64,000 nucleotides of DNA. Origin: Hygrocybe punicea. Lineage: Eukaryota > Basidiomycota > Agaricomycetes > Agaricales > Hygrophoraceae. Both the position numbers and the translations under genes were made by a program. A model generated the notes under the pieces. The model was not told the origin of the DNA. It was given only the letters and a program-made list of their open reading frames with translations, and searched no databases. The stretch is taken from contig OY744471.1 in the NCBI GenBank assembly GCA_963556145.1, forward strand, positions 3,341,590 to 3,405,589, written 5' to 3'. This document shows positions 1 through 20,471 of this stretch, in pieces (the stretch's first letter is position 1; every line of letters begins with the position of its first letter).

Positions 1-477
1 ACCCCCCCATCAACTTAGCCGTCGACGTCGACGTTGACGTCGCCCGTCCCTTAGCCAAAAAGGGAGAAATACCATCCCATAATTTTTTTCCGATTTTGAC
101 GGATGACGTGGACGATAATATCGACCAAGTGGGACTGCTGTGTTTTGGCGATTTAGCCAAATTGGACTAGCAGAAAGAAGAACCTTATCGTTACTTGTTT
201 GATATTAATAATGGTTACAAACGGCAAGTTTTTACATAAAATGATGTACCCTATCTACAGCAAGCACATGTACATGGATCCATATCTATAACAAGTTGAC
301 CTTTTCACTTGACAACACACCGTACAGAACATCAATTATAAATGGTATGTAATTTAAGCACAGTCTCCATCAATCACATACCACAACACCCTATCGACCA
401 GTCGGGTCATATACCGGTATCAGTATACATACTACCTATACCCGGACTACGAGTTTGTTGTACAAACTCACTCCACC

Positions 478-863
478 TCACACATACGCAGCGGAAGCAG
501 GGCGCAACGATACGCATCCAGAATCCGAAGATCGTCTCGGGGCAGGAGGAGGAGGAGAAGACGGAGAAGGTGAGGACGGCGATCGGGTACCGTTGGCCGT
601 CGTCGATCCTGTTCGGCCGCAGGACTGTCTTAGTCGTGGTGGTGGTGGTAGTGGTAGGTTGAATGGCAGTGGCGATCGGTATTGATACGACGAGTAACGT
701 TGTCTAGCGAGCGATGCGATCGACGGAGAAGGAGACGGAGATGCGGCGTTCGAGGAACTACCCATATCGTCGTCGTCGTCGTCGTCATAGTCGTCCCCGT
801 CGTCGCCCTCCTCCACGTCCACATCCTGATCACTACCCATGTCCACCTCCCCTTCATCTTCCC

Positions 864-894
<31 letters not shown>

Positions 895-2083
895 TTCCTC
901 TTCCAACACACGCCGATGATGACGACCAATATTCAACAACGAATCTGCATTCCTTGTGGGCGCGGATATCAGTATTGGGAATTTTGTTGTGTTGGGTAGG
1001 TTCGGACGAGTGGCCGAGCGAGGTATCCGCCGTGTTCGTTGTCGATGATCTTGGTGGGATGAACGTGATAAGCCAGGTAGACCGTGGTTTCGGTAATGGC
1101 GCCGCATGTTGGAGTTGACATTGAACTCGCGGCCACAGGTTGGATGGGGACATCGAAATGCTATATACATGATAAAATTAAAGTTATTACAATAATAATA
1201 ATGAATAATAATGATAATAATCAAAAGAAAGTTAAGAAATTGTCGGAAGGACACTAACGTGTGGCTCCAGTGTGGGTGTTCACGTGAATTCTCAAGCTAC
1301 TCGGACGGTTGAAGCGCTTCGAGCAAATGGAGCACGCGTGTTTCTTGCCCTTCTCGTGAGGAAGGAGCGTGTCGCCGCTGTCGCCTTCATCGTGGCTGTT
1401 ACCAGCATCACCACTCGGCATCTCCGGAACCGAAGATCCCGAGGCAGGGAAAGTGATCATGGTCACATATCCCATGTGTACATCGCTCGCACTCGCGTCG
1501 CCCGGCGAGTCCGTAGTAGTAGTGCTGTGCTGCTGCCGCATGCGTCGTCCCGCGAGGGTATGCGGGACCTGGCCTTCGTGGCATGATGTGCTGCGAGGAG
1601 GAGGAGGAGGCGGTGCCACAGAAGGTGGTGATACGGCGACTCTGAAGACGGGGGTTGACCCGTTGGCGATCCCCGCGGGGGAGCCTGCATGATGATGCGA
1701 GAAGGGGGTCGTGCTGCCTTTGGACAGGGTGCTGCTGGAGGAAATGTGTTCGAGGGAGGACGTCAAGGGGTCGGAACGAAGGATGTCGAATGAATAGCCC
1801 TCAGAGGTCGCTGCTGCTGCTGGCTGTGGTGGTGGTGGTGGTGGTGAGATATGCTTGGCGTGTGATTGTGTGCTCGGCGATGCGGGTGATAAATTTACAG
1901 GAAATTCAGGGCGACGGCGGTCGTTGTGGGGAAGGGCATTTTGAGATGCTGATTTGTCGATCATGTAGTCTACGGGTATCTTTCTGGTGAGATAGAGAAA
2001 GAGGACACAAGTGTGCACTCACCAGGGAACATTTCGTGTATGCTCGGAAGCGACACGAGGCAAGCGTGTTTAGAGGAAACCAT
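478..2083 (-). CDS. C2H2 zinc-finger transcription regulator, two fingers
   Basis: Likely a nuclear DNA-binding regulator. Proposed exons on the minus strand are 2083-2023, 1969-1259 and 1160-478. Splicing at 2022-1970 joins the N-terminal LPSIHEMFP segment in frame to the next exon. Splicing at 1258-1161 puts the first finger (CSICSKRF...HVNTH) and the second finger (CPHPTCGREF...HYRNH) next to each other with a TGATPF linker, which strongly supports this model. The first finger is C-x2-C and the second C-x4-C. The middle of the protein is rich in Pro, Ser and Thr. After the fingers come a run of 13 Glu and then an Asp-rich stretch, features often seen in activation or chromatin-contact regions. 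An N-terminal LPSIHEMFP-like motif recurs, as I recall, in basidiomycete C2H2 proteins. Target genes cannot be inferred. Confidence 0.85.
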
Positions 2084-4554
2084 TGTTGAGGTGGGCTTGT
2101 GTTGGCAGTGAGTTGAGTGGTATAAAAGGAGCGCTAATATTTTTCTGGAGATCGCCGTCGAGAGCGCCTACGGAATCAGCCGTAGATTCACGAGAGACGT
2201 AATGGGGAGTACGTGATGATAGTCAATTAAATTGGCGGCTCGAATCCAGGAAGAGGACCAAGACACTCTGGAGGACTGAACACAGGAAGCGTGGCGAGGG
2301 AATGCGAACAAGGAATGAAAGTTCTTGGAGGAAGTTCACGGTGTACAAAGCCTTTTATATGACGAGATAATTGAAGTTAATTGGTAAGCCGTGGATGACT
2401 GACTGGCGGTGAGTGACTGGGATCGTCCCGCGTGGTGATGGCACATGATGCAGCTGCTCGAGTTGGGCAAGGGCGAAGCCAAGAAACTGAGGATTGTCCT
2501 GTGGAAGAACGCACGGATCAAGCTGGGGGAAATGCCACAGTTAGTCGGCAGCGATCAGTGGCGGTAGTCGCAAGCAGTGTGCGAGGATTGCCGATCTGGA
2601 AACAGGGAGACATTCCATCGGAAAAAAGCTATAGGCAGAACAGCGCCGACGACCGAGAGCTGCAAAGATGGAAATCGGTGGACGAGTCGATGGCTGTCGA
2701 TGACTCGGAGTCGCCGAGGGCGTCGCAGTCGTTGTCCGAGGCGGTCACGGGGCAAGTCAGCGGACAATGAAATTCGATAGTCTCCGCTTCGTTTCAATCT
2801 CCGCGATCCTGGCATCCCGGCTTGAAATCGTGCTTTCTCAGCCTTTCTGAGAGCCCCAGTCTGGATCAGGCAAGACCGGGGCTTCGTTGGGCGTCCTTCA
2901 TCGAAAAGGCTTTTGATCGCCATGCGCTGAGCAATTCACCGAATCACCCGCATTATCCATATTTACTTCCCACGAAACGTTCTCCGGTGTCCTACTTGCT
3001 GCACATCAGATCCGTGGAGATCTTTTCTCAAGGCGGCGACGCGATACTGGAAACGTACTTTCTCAGCACTGACTCTACGCCATTTATTCATGTCCGTGCC
3101 TCAACGTTCGCAGCCCTCTTTTTTTTTATATCTTATCGACACACCCTTCGCAGTAAAATTTCACTTCATTGCACCAGCTCCCCGTGGAAGCGCGGACCAG
3201 CACTTGTACTGGATTCTTCTGATGTCGGCTCTGAACTTGCCAAGCGTATCAGACAATCTAACCCGCCAAAGAAGGAAACATTATACCTTCGTAACACAAC
3301 CCCAAAAAAAAACATAAGCTTAGACAGAAACAGCTGACGCCTTGACATTTACCTTTGCGCACTCTACTGCCGTCAGGTACGCAGCGCCCAGCGTTCAGAC
3401 GTACACGTCTTCCGGCGGCCATGGACGTGAATAGAACACATGTTCAACATTGCGAAAGCTGCCAGGCACCGCACCCCGACATCGAGTTTCAGCAGTGCCC
3501 TTTCTATAACGACACATCGGAATTAGGACGTACAGAACACCGCTAAAAGGAACTGTTGCTTCTGTCGTGAACAGTTCCCTTCCGAGTCGTCAGCGCGTCA
3601 GCGCTTCAGTTTCTGCACAGGTCAAGATAAGTATAGCCATCATTGGTGATGATCGACAACAGAAATTCAGACCGCTAGCAACGGGTCACAGACATCGTAC
3701 TCAGATCCGCCCGACTCGCCCAAAGGCTTGAGTTGATCCAGAAGTCATTTAGACTTCCATTTGACCGGAGATTGCTGCAACTTTTAGCAAACCTACACGA
3801 GAACATGGTCAATGGGTGGCGAGTGAAACAGTCGACAACTATGTAACAAACATAACTTACCCAGATGGCGCTTGACAAAATGGGAAATTAAATTATCTCG
3901 GCCCAGGTGTCAGACACTCAGCGATCCTTTTGCAACTGCGGTGCAAGAGCCCCCTCTCCTCCAAAGCTGGCGCCACGCCACGGGGAATGCTCATGGCCGG
4001 CAGAAGACACCAACTTGGTGAACATTCCCCGAAAACGCGCGCTTCTTTATGCTGAAGAGCTGAAGCTCAAGAACAGAAAAGGTATAGTAACTACCGTTAA
4101 GGCTGGAACTTGAAAATAGTATTTCCTCCCTCCTTTGTCAAGTGCATGCCCATGCGGAAGTCGGTCTTGCATCCTTTCCGTGGGTTGACCTCCGTTCTCC
4201 ACGCTCCCTTTTAAAATTGAGTCCAGAATCAAAGGAGAGCCATCTGGAAGTCTTAATGCGGGGAATCATGGATGTCCGCCGAGGGTTTAAGGGCACTGAT
4301 CCTTTGAATTTGCCTCCTTGATGTGAGAGATTCATGCCAGAATAATACACGTCGTGCCCAGACGTGATAGTAAATGAGGAGATTTTTGCAAAGTGCTCAG
4401 TTCTGGGCGCAATCTGCGTAGAATCATGGCAGTAGCCGGCTAGGGTCTAGTGGAGTTGCGAATCTGCCATATTTGTGCATGTTTCGTCCCGATGGCGATG
4501 CAAAACATGTACCCACAAGTTTGCCTTCCTCGACAATTTCCGGTAAATTTTCTC
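2084..4554. other. Intergenic region, no supported gene
   Basis: About 2.5 kb between two divergently oriented genes. It presumably holds the promoter and any long 5' leader of the zinc-finger gene (leftward) and the promoter of the TFIIIC gene (rightward). Several open frames of 60-170 codons occur on both strands, but none has a recognisable domain, good codon structure or convincing splice continuations. No tRNA, terminal repeats or tandem array was seen. Confidence 0.5.
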
Positions 4555-7500
4555 ATGACCGCACCATTCATTTATACCGCGTTGAACGTGCCGACCGTAT
4601 CGACTCATCCCTCCCCAAGTTGTCTACAATGGACCGGAAACGGTCAAGTTTGTTTCGTCACAAAGACCGCCGTGTATATCTTGGTATTTCGCTTTCCAAA
4701 ACAATTATTCCACCCCTTTTGCTTCCCCCACTCGCGCATTATTGTCACTGAATCTTCCAGGAAATTTCAGACACCTGAACTTGGTATCAATTTTGATACT
4801 TCTTCCGTGATACGAGCTCCCGTGGTCCAGGATCCAGCCTCGAACGAGCAAAAGTCCCCGGTTGATGTTGGCTGGTTCAGAACAATGATTGAATTCAACA
4901 AGGGACACGTCCGTGCCTGGACAGATGGTTCTCAAGGTATGTTAACTGTATACACGTGGATGAATATTTTTTTTGGGGGGGACTACAGACTTTTTGTTTT
5001 CGTTCCTACTTAGTATATCCTTTCCATAGAATGGGGTGCTCTCTCTCTCGGCTCGCTCGACGTCGTTCTTCGTTCAATAGCAGTTTCGCCAAGCAATTTG
5101 ACGACTGACGCTGGGTAAGCTCCTAATTTTTTTTGTGTTTCTGCGTTGCATATTTATTACGGTTTTTGCAAAAAAAAAAAAAAAAACCAGGTGTGCGATT
5201 GCGACTCTCAGTTCGAACATGGATCTCTCTCTGTGGATTTCTGCCAAAAATCACCTCAAGGGCGAGTGGATCAAGGTCGGCTCTCCCTTTTATCGTCGAT
5301 GGCGTTTTGCTAATCGTTGTATACAAGGTTGTGAACGTCACTGATTTTTTGGTTGACAAGTTCTCGCAGGAAGAACAGGAGGGAGCAAAATTATCAGCTA
5401 TTGCCAAGACTCTGCAAGCACAGGTCACCAGTATGTTTTTGTTTGACCAGTTGTCAAACGTCGTCTAACTTACCCCAAACATTAGGTATCACTTGGTCGG
5501 CGCAAGCAAACTTTGGGATTTCCCCTGCACCTGTTCTAGATGGATCTTTTTTGGTTGCCGCTAGTCGGGCGGGCTCTTTGAATTTTCTCAGGTACATCAT
5601 GCGTGTTGATTATTTCACCTCTCGAAACGTTCGGCTTAAATATATTTGTGTTTTCATTCCAGGTTTGATGGCAGAGACACCGTCCAACTTGTCCGCACTC
5701 TCAAGGTCGCCGAGAAATGGGTTACGCATCTGGCTTTCTCCTCTTGGATGTTAGTTGAGACTGGACAAAGTGTGACTCGAAACTTCAACCAGTCTGCTAT
5801 TTTGAAACTCAAACCCATCTCTCGTGTTCCCTCTCCTAGGCGCAGCGTACCTTGCCTATGGCCTCTCTGATGGTTCTATCGGCCTCGTCAAGATAATTCA
5901 TATTCTCCAGCCACACATGTCCGCTTTTGGGTCAGAATACTCGGCAGAAACTCGGTTCGAAGTCCCCAATGGTGGGTTGTTCCAACCAGACAAGCGGGGT
6001 ATCACTGCTCTAGTGTGGGTTGACGTCCCAAACAGAGCTGTAAGTTTATCTCCCCCCCCCCAATTTCATTACCTCGCTCATTACGCCTTTTCTATATATA
6101 GCCGATACTTGTCCATGGCAAGCCAGGGGTCGTGCATCTGTGGTCCCCCTCGACAACATCATCTGGCTGGTCTGGATATCGTGTTCGGTTACTACAAACT
6201 CAGCGACTTTCCGTTGGTTCATCCTGCTTACACCCAATCTCAGGCATCCATTATGTTCGGCATAGAGATGCGCTTATCGTCTGCCTATTTGACGGATCTT
6301 TTCACGTTATCTGCAATTTGTCTCGGGAACCTGATTGGTCGTCGGCACTCAACAACAACAACAACAACAATGTCTTGACGACGGAAAAGCTTTCTATCGT
6401 TTCGCGCTCGATTTTCAAGCAGGCTGAACGCAGAGACGTTCAGAACACTGAAGTTAACCGCATTAGCGGGATGACGGTTTTTGACGACTTCGGCACCGTT
6501 CTTTGGCTTCACGAGTTCGTGATCCGTCGTTTTTGCCGGTACCATGTCGACTGAACAGGGTTCATCTCGCACCAAGGGCTTGCCAACCCTCGGATTTTAG
6601 CTACAAACATGACGCGCGGCACAACAGCATGTTTGTCATGGCTAGATTGTGGAATGATGATGCTGGTGGTGATGATTCCGGCGACGATAGGGCTCTGCAA
6701 GAACTTACGGACAACTTGGCAAATGCTAGTGTTGGTATGTACTGGAGAAATTTTCAAAGGCTGCCAATGAATGTCGACGGATGGTGTTTGACAGTTTGGG
6801 GCCACGACCCAATTCACTTACTCCGATCAAACTTTTTATACCTCCGCAAGGACGGAAAAACGCTACCTCGCCTCCACGATCGCGTGCTGAAGATATTGCC
6901 AATCCAATCGGTTGACCAGTCGGCCTTTGTCGTTGTTTCACCTTGGCCAGACGACCTCGACCTTGCCGAAACGAGAAAGTTATTCGGGCAGAGTCTTGGA
7001 AGACACCTTTTTGGTTGGGATGATCTCTTGTCACTTCGTATGCGGCTGTCCGTTGCTGACTTTTGTTGGGTGAGCGGGTCTTTTATCATGTGCGAGCGAG
7101 TTCATAAAGCCTCCCCATCGTTGCAGAAACATTCGGGAGACCCACAGAAACAAGCCGAGTGTGGGGAGGTGGCTCAGAAACTTCTGAGTACTATATCGCA
7201 GCGTGTTTTGCGAACAATAATCCGGCATCTTCTGGCTATTGTCAAAGTCCTATCTCGTTCGTCCCTCTATGTTTACTTGTTCCGGCTACATCTCATTTGA
7301 GCTGATAAGCAAATGACTTGCCCTTCATTGCAAGGATCGTGGTTCGATCGATAATTCCGGGTGCACCACCCGATCTGTCGCATGAAGCGCAAAACCTGTC
7401 GCTATCAGTACATGATGCCGTCTTTAAGGACAACCAATCGAGCTCGTTGTTGAATGATTCAGTCGAACAATGTCCAGCTTGTCAGGTAGATATTCCATTG

Positions 7501-7823
7501 CAGGACCTCAACAGCGCGGTTTGCTCCAAAGGACATGCTTGGCGTAAGTATAATTGGAGATGGGTTGGGGGGTTTCTAGAAGCTAATTGAGTCTTTCCTA
7601 CAATCTAGCTCGTTGTTCTGTTACGTCGTTCATCCTATCAACTCCGATGGTGCGAACGTGCATAGGCTGCAGCCGCAAAGCATTTCTGCCATTATCATCT
7701 GATAACGCATCTGGGACTGAGACCTGGCTGCCTACGGCCGCTCGCAGCTGGGTCGTGGAGGAGCTGTTGGGATCTGTCAGTCGCTGTCTTATTTGTGGCA
7801 ATAGCTTTGTGAGTGTACTGTAA
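4555..7823 (+). CDS. Transcription factor IIIC 90-kDa-type subunit (GTF3C4 / Sfc9 family)
   Basis: TFIIIC recognises internal promoters of tRNA genes and recruits TFIIIB and RNA polymerase III in the nucleus. The N-terminal half reads as the TFIIIC delta beta-propeller: splicing at 4684-4770 gives AVYILTPELGINFD, followed by RAGSLNFLRFDG and, across an intron at 6515-6576, a WLHEACQPSDFSYKHD junction. The C-terminus is a TFIIIC-type zinc region with CPAC, CSKGHAWPRC (created by splicing 7544-7608), CIGC and CLIC pairs. Supported exons are 4555-4683, 4771-4936, 5030-5115, 5191-5275, 5328-5430, 5485-5591, 5663-5769, 5840-about 6041, about 6102-6514, 6577-6734, 6795-7069, 7127-7256, 7310-7543 and 7609-7823. 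Several donors are weak (GTCGGC, GTTCGT, GTGTGA), so individual borders may be off by one intron, but family assignment is firm. It ends 151 bases before profilin on the same strand. Confidence 0.88.
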
Positions 7824-7974
7824 CTGGAGAATACTAAATATGTCATATTATGTAATGCCACTCATATCTGATGCGGCCATCTCCTTTTGGCCAACCCAAT
7901 TCCTGCACTTCTATCTCATCACATCTTTCCGTCTTATATCGTCTCCAATTCGTTGATATTCTCCAATAACGATA

Positions 7975-8548
7975 ATGTCCTGGCAAGGTAATTCCCTCAT
8001 ACTGTTCATCACAACGCGAGATTCATGTGTATTGCTGAAACCAGGGTGGGTTGATACAAGTCTCATTGGATCTGGCCGGATCGCCAGAGCTGCAATTCTC
8101 GGTCCCTTGGGCGGTGTCTGGGCAAGATCAACCGGATATGATGTACGTTTGATACACGACATTTTACTCCATCCAAAAGAGAATCCAAATGTTACTTTTG
8201 GCATTTAGATTTCGCAAACGGAACAACAAGCCCTTACAGCTGGCTTCAATAACCCGGAACCTTTTCAAGTCAGCGGGATTCGCCTCGCTGGTCAGAAGTT
8301 CATCTTCACGTCAGCCGATAGTACGCGTATCACCGGAAAGAAAGGGGTATGTTTATCCACGAAGATATATCAAGTGGTTCACCGTGCTCAGCTGCCTTTG
8401 CGGCCTTTAGGGTGATGGTGTGTTGATCGTCAGGAGCATGAGCGGCATTCAGGCAGTTGTGGTAGCAGAATATGTGGCTCCAGTGCAAGCGGCAGAGGCA
8501 ATGAAGGTGGTTGTACCCGTGATTGAGGCTCTCGAACGGGGTGGGTGA
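7975..8548 (+). CDS. PFY1: Profilin
   Basis: Profilin binds monomeric actin, poly-proline ligands and phosphoinositides, and feeds actin to formins at growing hyphal tips. Four exons are clear: 7975-7987, 8045-8142, 8209-8346 and 8411-8548. The tiny first exon encodes MSWQ, the near-invariant profilin start involved in poly-proline binding. The spliced protein is about 128 residues, the normal length. It continues with WVDTSLIGSG, AAILGPLGGVWARS, then IRLAGQKFIFTSAD, and ends with an amphipathic C-terminal helix around AEAMKVVVPVIEALERGG. All introns are GT..AG and 57-66 bases long. Nothing suggests loss of function. Confidence 0.96.
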
Positions 8549-8670
8549 TAGTTGTGAGGATTGGGGAGAAGCATAAACATCTGGTTTTTCGTTGAATGAA
8601 ATTATTCAAATATAGCTTTCTTATGCTACCACGTGTTTACGATTTGGCTAACGGGTAGCCTCTTCTTTCC

Positions 8671-9908
8671 ATGGACGGTGAACTCGAGGTGTCAGTTCGA
8701 ATCGCCTACAAAGGCAGCAAGGCTCTTTTCATGGTTGAGCATCACATTGATAGCGCGATTATCCTGCTGAGGGCCGACTTGACCGAACTAAGAGTCCCTC
8801 ACCCCAAAGTGGAGAACGTTCAATTTATGTATCCAGGGTGTCTACAGATGGCCTGGAGGACACACTTTGGCAGCGTGAGCTTTACTTTACTGTCGAAGCA
8901 GCTATAAAATTTGACTCCCGTTATTATAACGGTTTCAGGCCCTGCATCGTAACTTACTTGCGAAGCTTAAACCCAAGGGCAACACGTCGTTCCATTCGGC
9001 GCTGGAGAAATTATCCATGTACATTTATATATTATATTCTCAAATATGAACGCCTAACCTCAAGCATTTCTGTTTCATGTCCAGAAAGTATATCACCATG
9101 AAGGAATGGTGAGTCCGTTTTCCGTCATCTACAACATATTGTACAAGTTTCCAAGTCGTACCCACCCTTAGGGCAGTTTCGCTGCAAAACCGTGAATGTC
9201 CCGAGGTTATGGCATCTAATTCTGAGACTCATGAACACGAACCACCCCAATTGCCGAAAATACCGTCATCTTCTCCGGAGAAAACTGAATTCGTGAAACA
9301 GTCGGGTTTGGAGCGATCGATGAACCTGGTGGACGTGGCCCAGCGTATTTTGGACGATTCACTTCAGTCATTTCCGGAGTTCAGCAATTCCACTGAGACT
9401 TCTATGCATGTGGTAAGCGCTACGTTACCACCAGTCCGCTATATTGAATTGATTAGTGTTCTCCACCATCTTCGGGGATCAACACAGCTGCCAATCGGCT
9501 CTCATGATAACCCTACCGTTCATCGTCTCACCAGAGAATTGTGGGATACTCGCCGAGAGCTTACTGCTTTCGCCGCGAAAGAACTTGGAATAGTCGAAAA
9601 TCTGAGAAAGCTGAACGCCCCGGGAATCCCCAATGTTTCCCAAAATACAACGGACCTTGGTGAGTTCTCTCTCCTAGGATTGTTCGATTATTTGAATATC
9701 CTTCGTTTAAGTCATGAAAACACGTTTGCAAATACTTGAAGTGCAACTACAGAACGAGCGTCTGAGACGCCGGGAGGTTGAAGCCGTCCTAAAAGACATT
9801 GAGAGGGAGTGTAGAGAACCATTCGTCGTGCCCGCACTGCTAGAGTCCTTCATCACGATCTCGAAGTTGGCCGGCGAGTCTTTTCAAGCTCAAGCAATCA
9901 GGAAGTGA
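8671..9908 (+). CDS. Unknown protein with C-terminal coiled coil
   Basis: Five exons fit one continuous frame: 8671-8874, 8939-9018, 9085-9108, 9172-9659 and 9712-9908, giving about 330 residues. The borders are good (GTGAGC, GTACAT, GTGAGT, GTGAGT donors; CAG or TAG or AAG acceptors), and the frame is kept through a 24-base exon, which is unlikely by chance. I recognise no domain. The last exon is strongly helical and charged (LQNERLRRREVEAVLKDIER), predicting a short coiled coil, and a stretch around RELWDTRRELTAF also looks helical. No signal peptide or membrane segment is seen. It starts only 122 bases after profilin on the same strand. The ATG at 8671 is the first in frame; an earlier start was not found. 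Confidence 0.7.
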
Positions 9909-10241
9909 ACACTCTACACGCAATAGGTTCCAAGGATTTCGTCAAACAAATACTGCATGCCAGACACCAACTACGATAACTTACGATTACATACACGACC
10001 GCCGGTTGAAGTTCGTGTAACGACACACTACGTTGAATAAGGACTTGGACCTGAACTTCACATGCTACAAGGATATCTGATAGACAGCAATTTGGTTTAT
10101 TTTTTCTGTAGTTACCAACTATGTAAGAAGAGATCAGGCATTGAATGCCAGCTCTGAGACGGATGAAAGTCTGCCACCAGCATGGTGGCCTTCCTAAGGC
10201 ATCAGGAAATCAAAATTTCAGATCTGCCATACGATTTATGT
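9909..10241. other. Short spacer, nothing recognised
   Basis: A 333-base stretch between the coiled-coil gene and the left edge of the duplicated NLR fragment. No open frame, repeat or RNA gene was recognised. The right end is the breakpoint where similarity to the NLR at 27.06 kb begins. Confidence 0.45.
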
Positions 10242-11825
10242 ACGCTTTCCATCAGGAGAATGCACCCATATACGAATGTCATCGAGGAAGCGTTGCCTCG
10301 TTCCATCGAGACACGATTTAGACTCGTTGAACTTGACATCATCGAGATCCCATCCAGGTAGGATTTTGCAAAAGCTTTTCCGTTTCTACGACGGAGGGAA
10401 TAAGTTGTTGGGTGACGAAACAGGACAGGTACATCTAATCTCACCAGCAATCTGTATGTCATCGAGAATGGCACCAAAGTGACGGACAGTATTCAGTGTC
10501 TGGATAGCAATTCCGCGGTCAAATGTCGATTTCAGCTCGTTGAAAGTCGAAATGAATTGGTCAATAGAAGAGTCTGTGGCAGCCGAAATGTTATCGCGTA
10601 CGACTCGCTCTGGAGTACTCCCACATAAGACAAGCTACTCTTTGCCCAAAGCAAACAGAAATGCCACGTACTTCCAACGCCCATTCCTCCATACTTCTGT
10701 ATAAAGAGTGCACGTTCATAAATCTCCTTCATCACTGTGCCTTGCAGGTTGCGGATTTTGGTGAGGGCGTCGACTTCTTCGACAAATTCAAGCATGTCCC
10801 GCATTGTCGACAAAAGCGTCCTTATTTTATCATCGCGGTTTTGCTGACACACGAGAGCCTGTAAGATGGGACAAGCACATCAGTACCAGATCGGATGACG
10901 AACGGCTGACCACACGAGCCTTATGAGCAAACGTTAGCACCTGCCATGCAAGCTTTGCATACGGGTGAACCTAGAGATAGAAGTCAAGTTTGAAAAAGAC
11001 AAACGGGTGGTAGAGAGTTACCTTTGATATTATGTTTCCAAATTGCACCACTTTCTCTACATATCCGAGAACAGTGCTACACACGTCGCAAGACGTTACT
11101 GCTGTGATGTCATCCACGACTGTTCCATGGTAACCTCTGAGCTGGGCAGTGGTTGCTTCCGCGCGGTCAAGCTGTGCCAAAACTCCATCCACCGGTATGC
11201 TAGGAGGGGTTGATGGAATAGCACTTTCTTGGGTTACAGACGACTGATCTTCAGATTTGCGGCTCAAAGAGATCACGACCAAGCCGGGTTTTTGGAATTT
11301 TATGCCAGTTGTATGGATTGTGTATTCACGAGCTGAAGCAGTATGAAGTGCCATGTTCCGTTCCACAGAGAAACGTACAGATAGGTTCGTTATCGCGCGG
11401 GAACCAATCCTTGACAGCAATCACCGCAGTGCCGAGTAGAACTTCTTTCGAGGCAAACAGTTTAATCGTTATTTCGGATGACTCTTTGGGTGAACTGGGA
11501 GACCGATTAATTATGGTCCTAGGGCGTTGAAGTGAAAGTAGCTCACACATCGAAACCATTGCCCCATTCCGGACTACGTCCAACAACGCCTCGGTGGTAG
11601 CGATGTGGACTTGGTCAGTGCATAGCAATCTGGAGTGTGATAGTTAGGGAGATCCAAGGCCTTGACTGGAGCCGAGGAAGTCAGTAATAGTCAAGTGCTC
11701 TGTATTTCCAGTAAGGTACGGATGGCTGCACCTTTTAAACGCAAACATGTACTCAATGTCGCCCAGAACTGTTGGTGGGGAATTCAAAGGAGGGAAAGCG
11801 CCCAGGCTCACGTATTATAGATGTG
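10242..11825 (-). pseudogene. Truncated, decayed copy of NLR N-terminal half (C2 plus helical region)
   Basis: This segment is a near copy of 27062 to about 28690, the front half of the NLR gene on the same strand, roughly 17 kb away. Matching pieces include the C2-like part (SSEITIKLF followed by KEVLLGTAVIAVKDW), the helical part (VDGVLAQLDRAEATTAQLRG, VCQQNRDDKIRTLLSTMRD) and even the intron sequences. It stops at about 10242, just before the position of the P-loop, so there is no NACHT or WD40 part. The position matching the ATG of the intact copy has changed, the exon carrying the C2 start has small deletions, and the SLMMKE region has lost codons. It could still be transcribed, but a functional NLR is unlikely. 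A short regulatory N-terminal-only protein is possible though unsupported. Confidence 0.8.
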
Positions 11826-12283
11826 GCAGCGCGGGCTCCCGCCCCCGCTGCCCACTCGATTTTGCATGCAATGCTACCGTGACCACTATAATATCTATCC
11901 GGGCGTCGAAGGTTGACATGTTAGGGTTTGATCGATCTTAGATAATTAATGTAATAATTATTAATTATTAATTATTAGTAGGATCCCCTACATGCATCGT
12001 TATCGTGGTGTAGACGACTTCGTTCCGGTGTCCTGGGGTGTCTCCACGTTCCTGAGCCGAACCCTGCGTCAATGCTCGGCGTGGTGCGAGCAATGGGGGA
12101 AGCTAATGAGTCCGCCAATTTGATTCCGAGACTACGGGAAATGTTAATTACTTGTTGTTCCCACGGGCTGTCATTCTGTCGTCGCTGATGCATTGATGTG
12201 TCGGGAGACTCACCAGTACTCACTAGTACTCACTGTCGACGTCAACGCGAACGGTACTGATTCCTGACTCCCGCACCCCAACA
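11826..12283. promoter_or_regulatory. Spacer and probable promoter of the BEACH gene, with AT-rich tract
   Basis: About 460 bases between the NLR remnant and the BEACH gene start. It holds an AT-rich tract at about 11940-11977 made of repeated TAATTATTAAT units. No coding frame is supported here. A promoter role is inferred only from position. Confidence 0.35.
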
Positions 12284-20318
<8,035 letters not shown>

Positions 20319-20471
20319 AGGCTCTACCGCTACTTTGTTCTGTATATTTGTTATTCACATGTATTGTAAAGGCAGCTCGTCGAGTTCACAGTTGTGATTG
20401 CAGTTGGTGAGAGCCCGTATGGGGCCGGGTGCAGATATTCTTTTATTAAGAGATGACCCAAAGAGCGTTCC

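Noticed and set aside
2822..3337. A 171-codon open frame on plus
   Set aside because: No domain and no splice partners; it lies in the presumed promoter or leader of the divergent zinc-finger gene.
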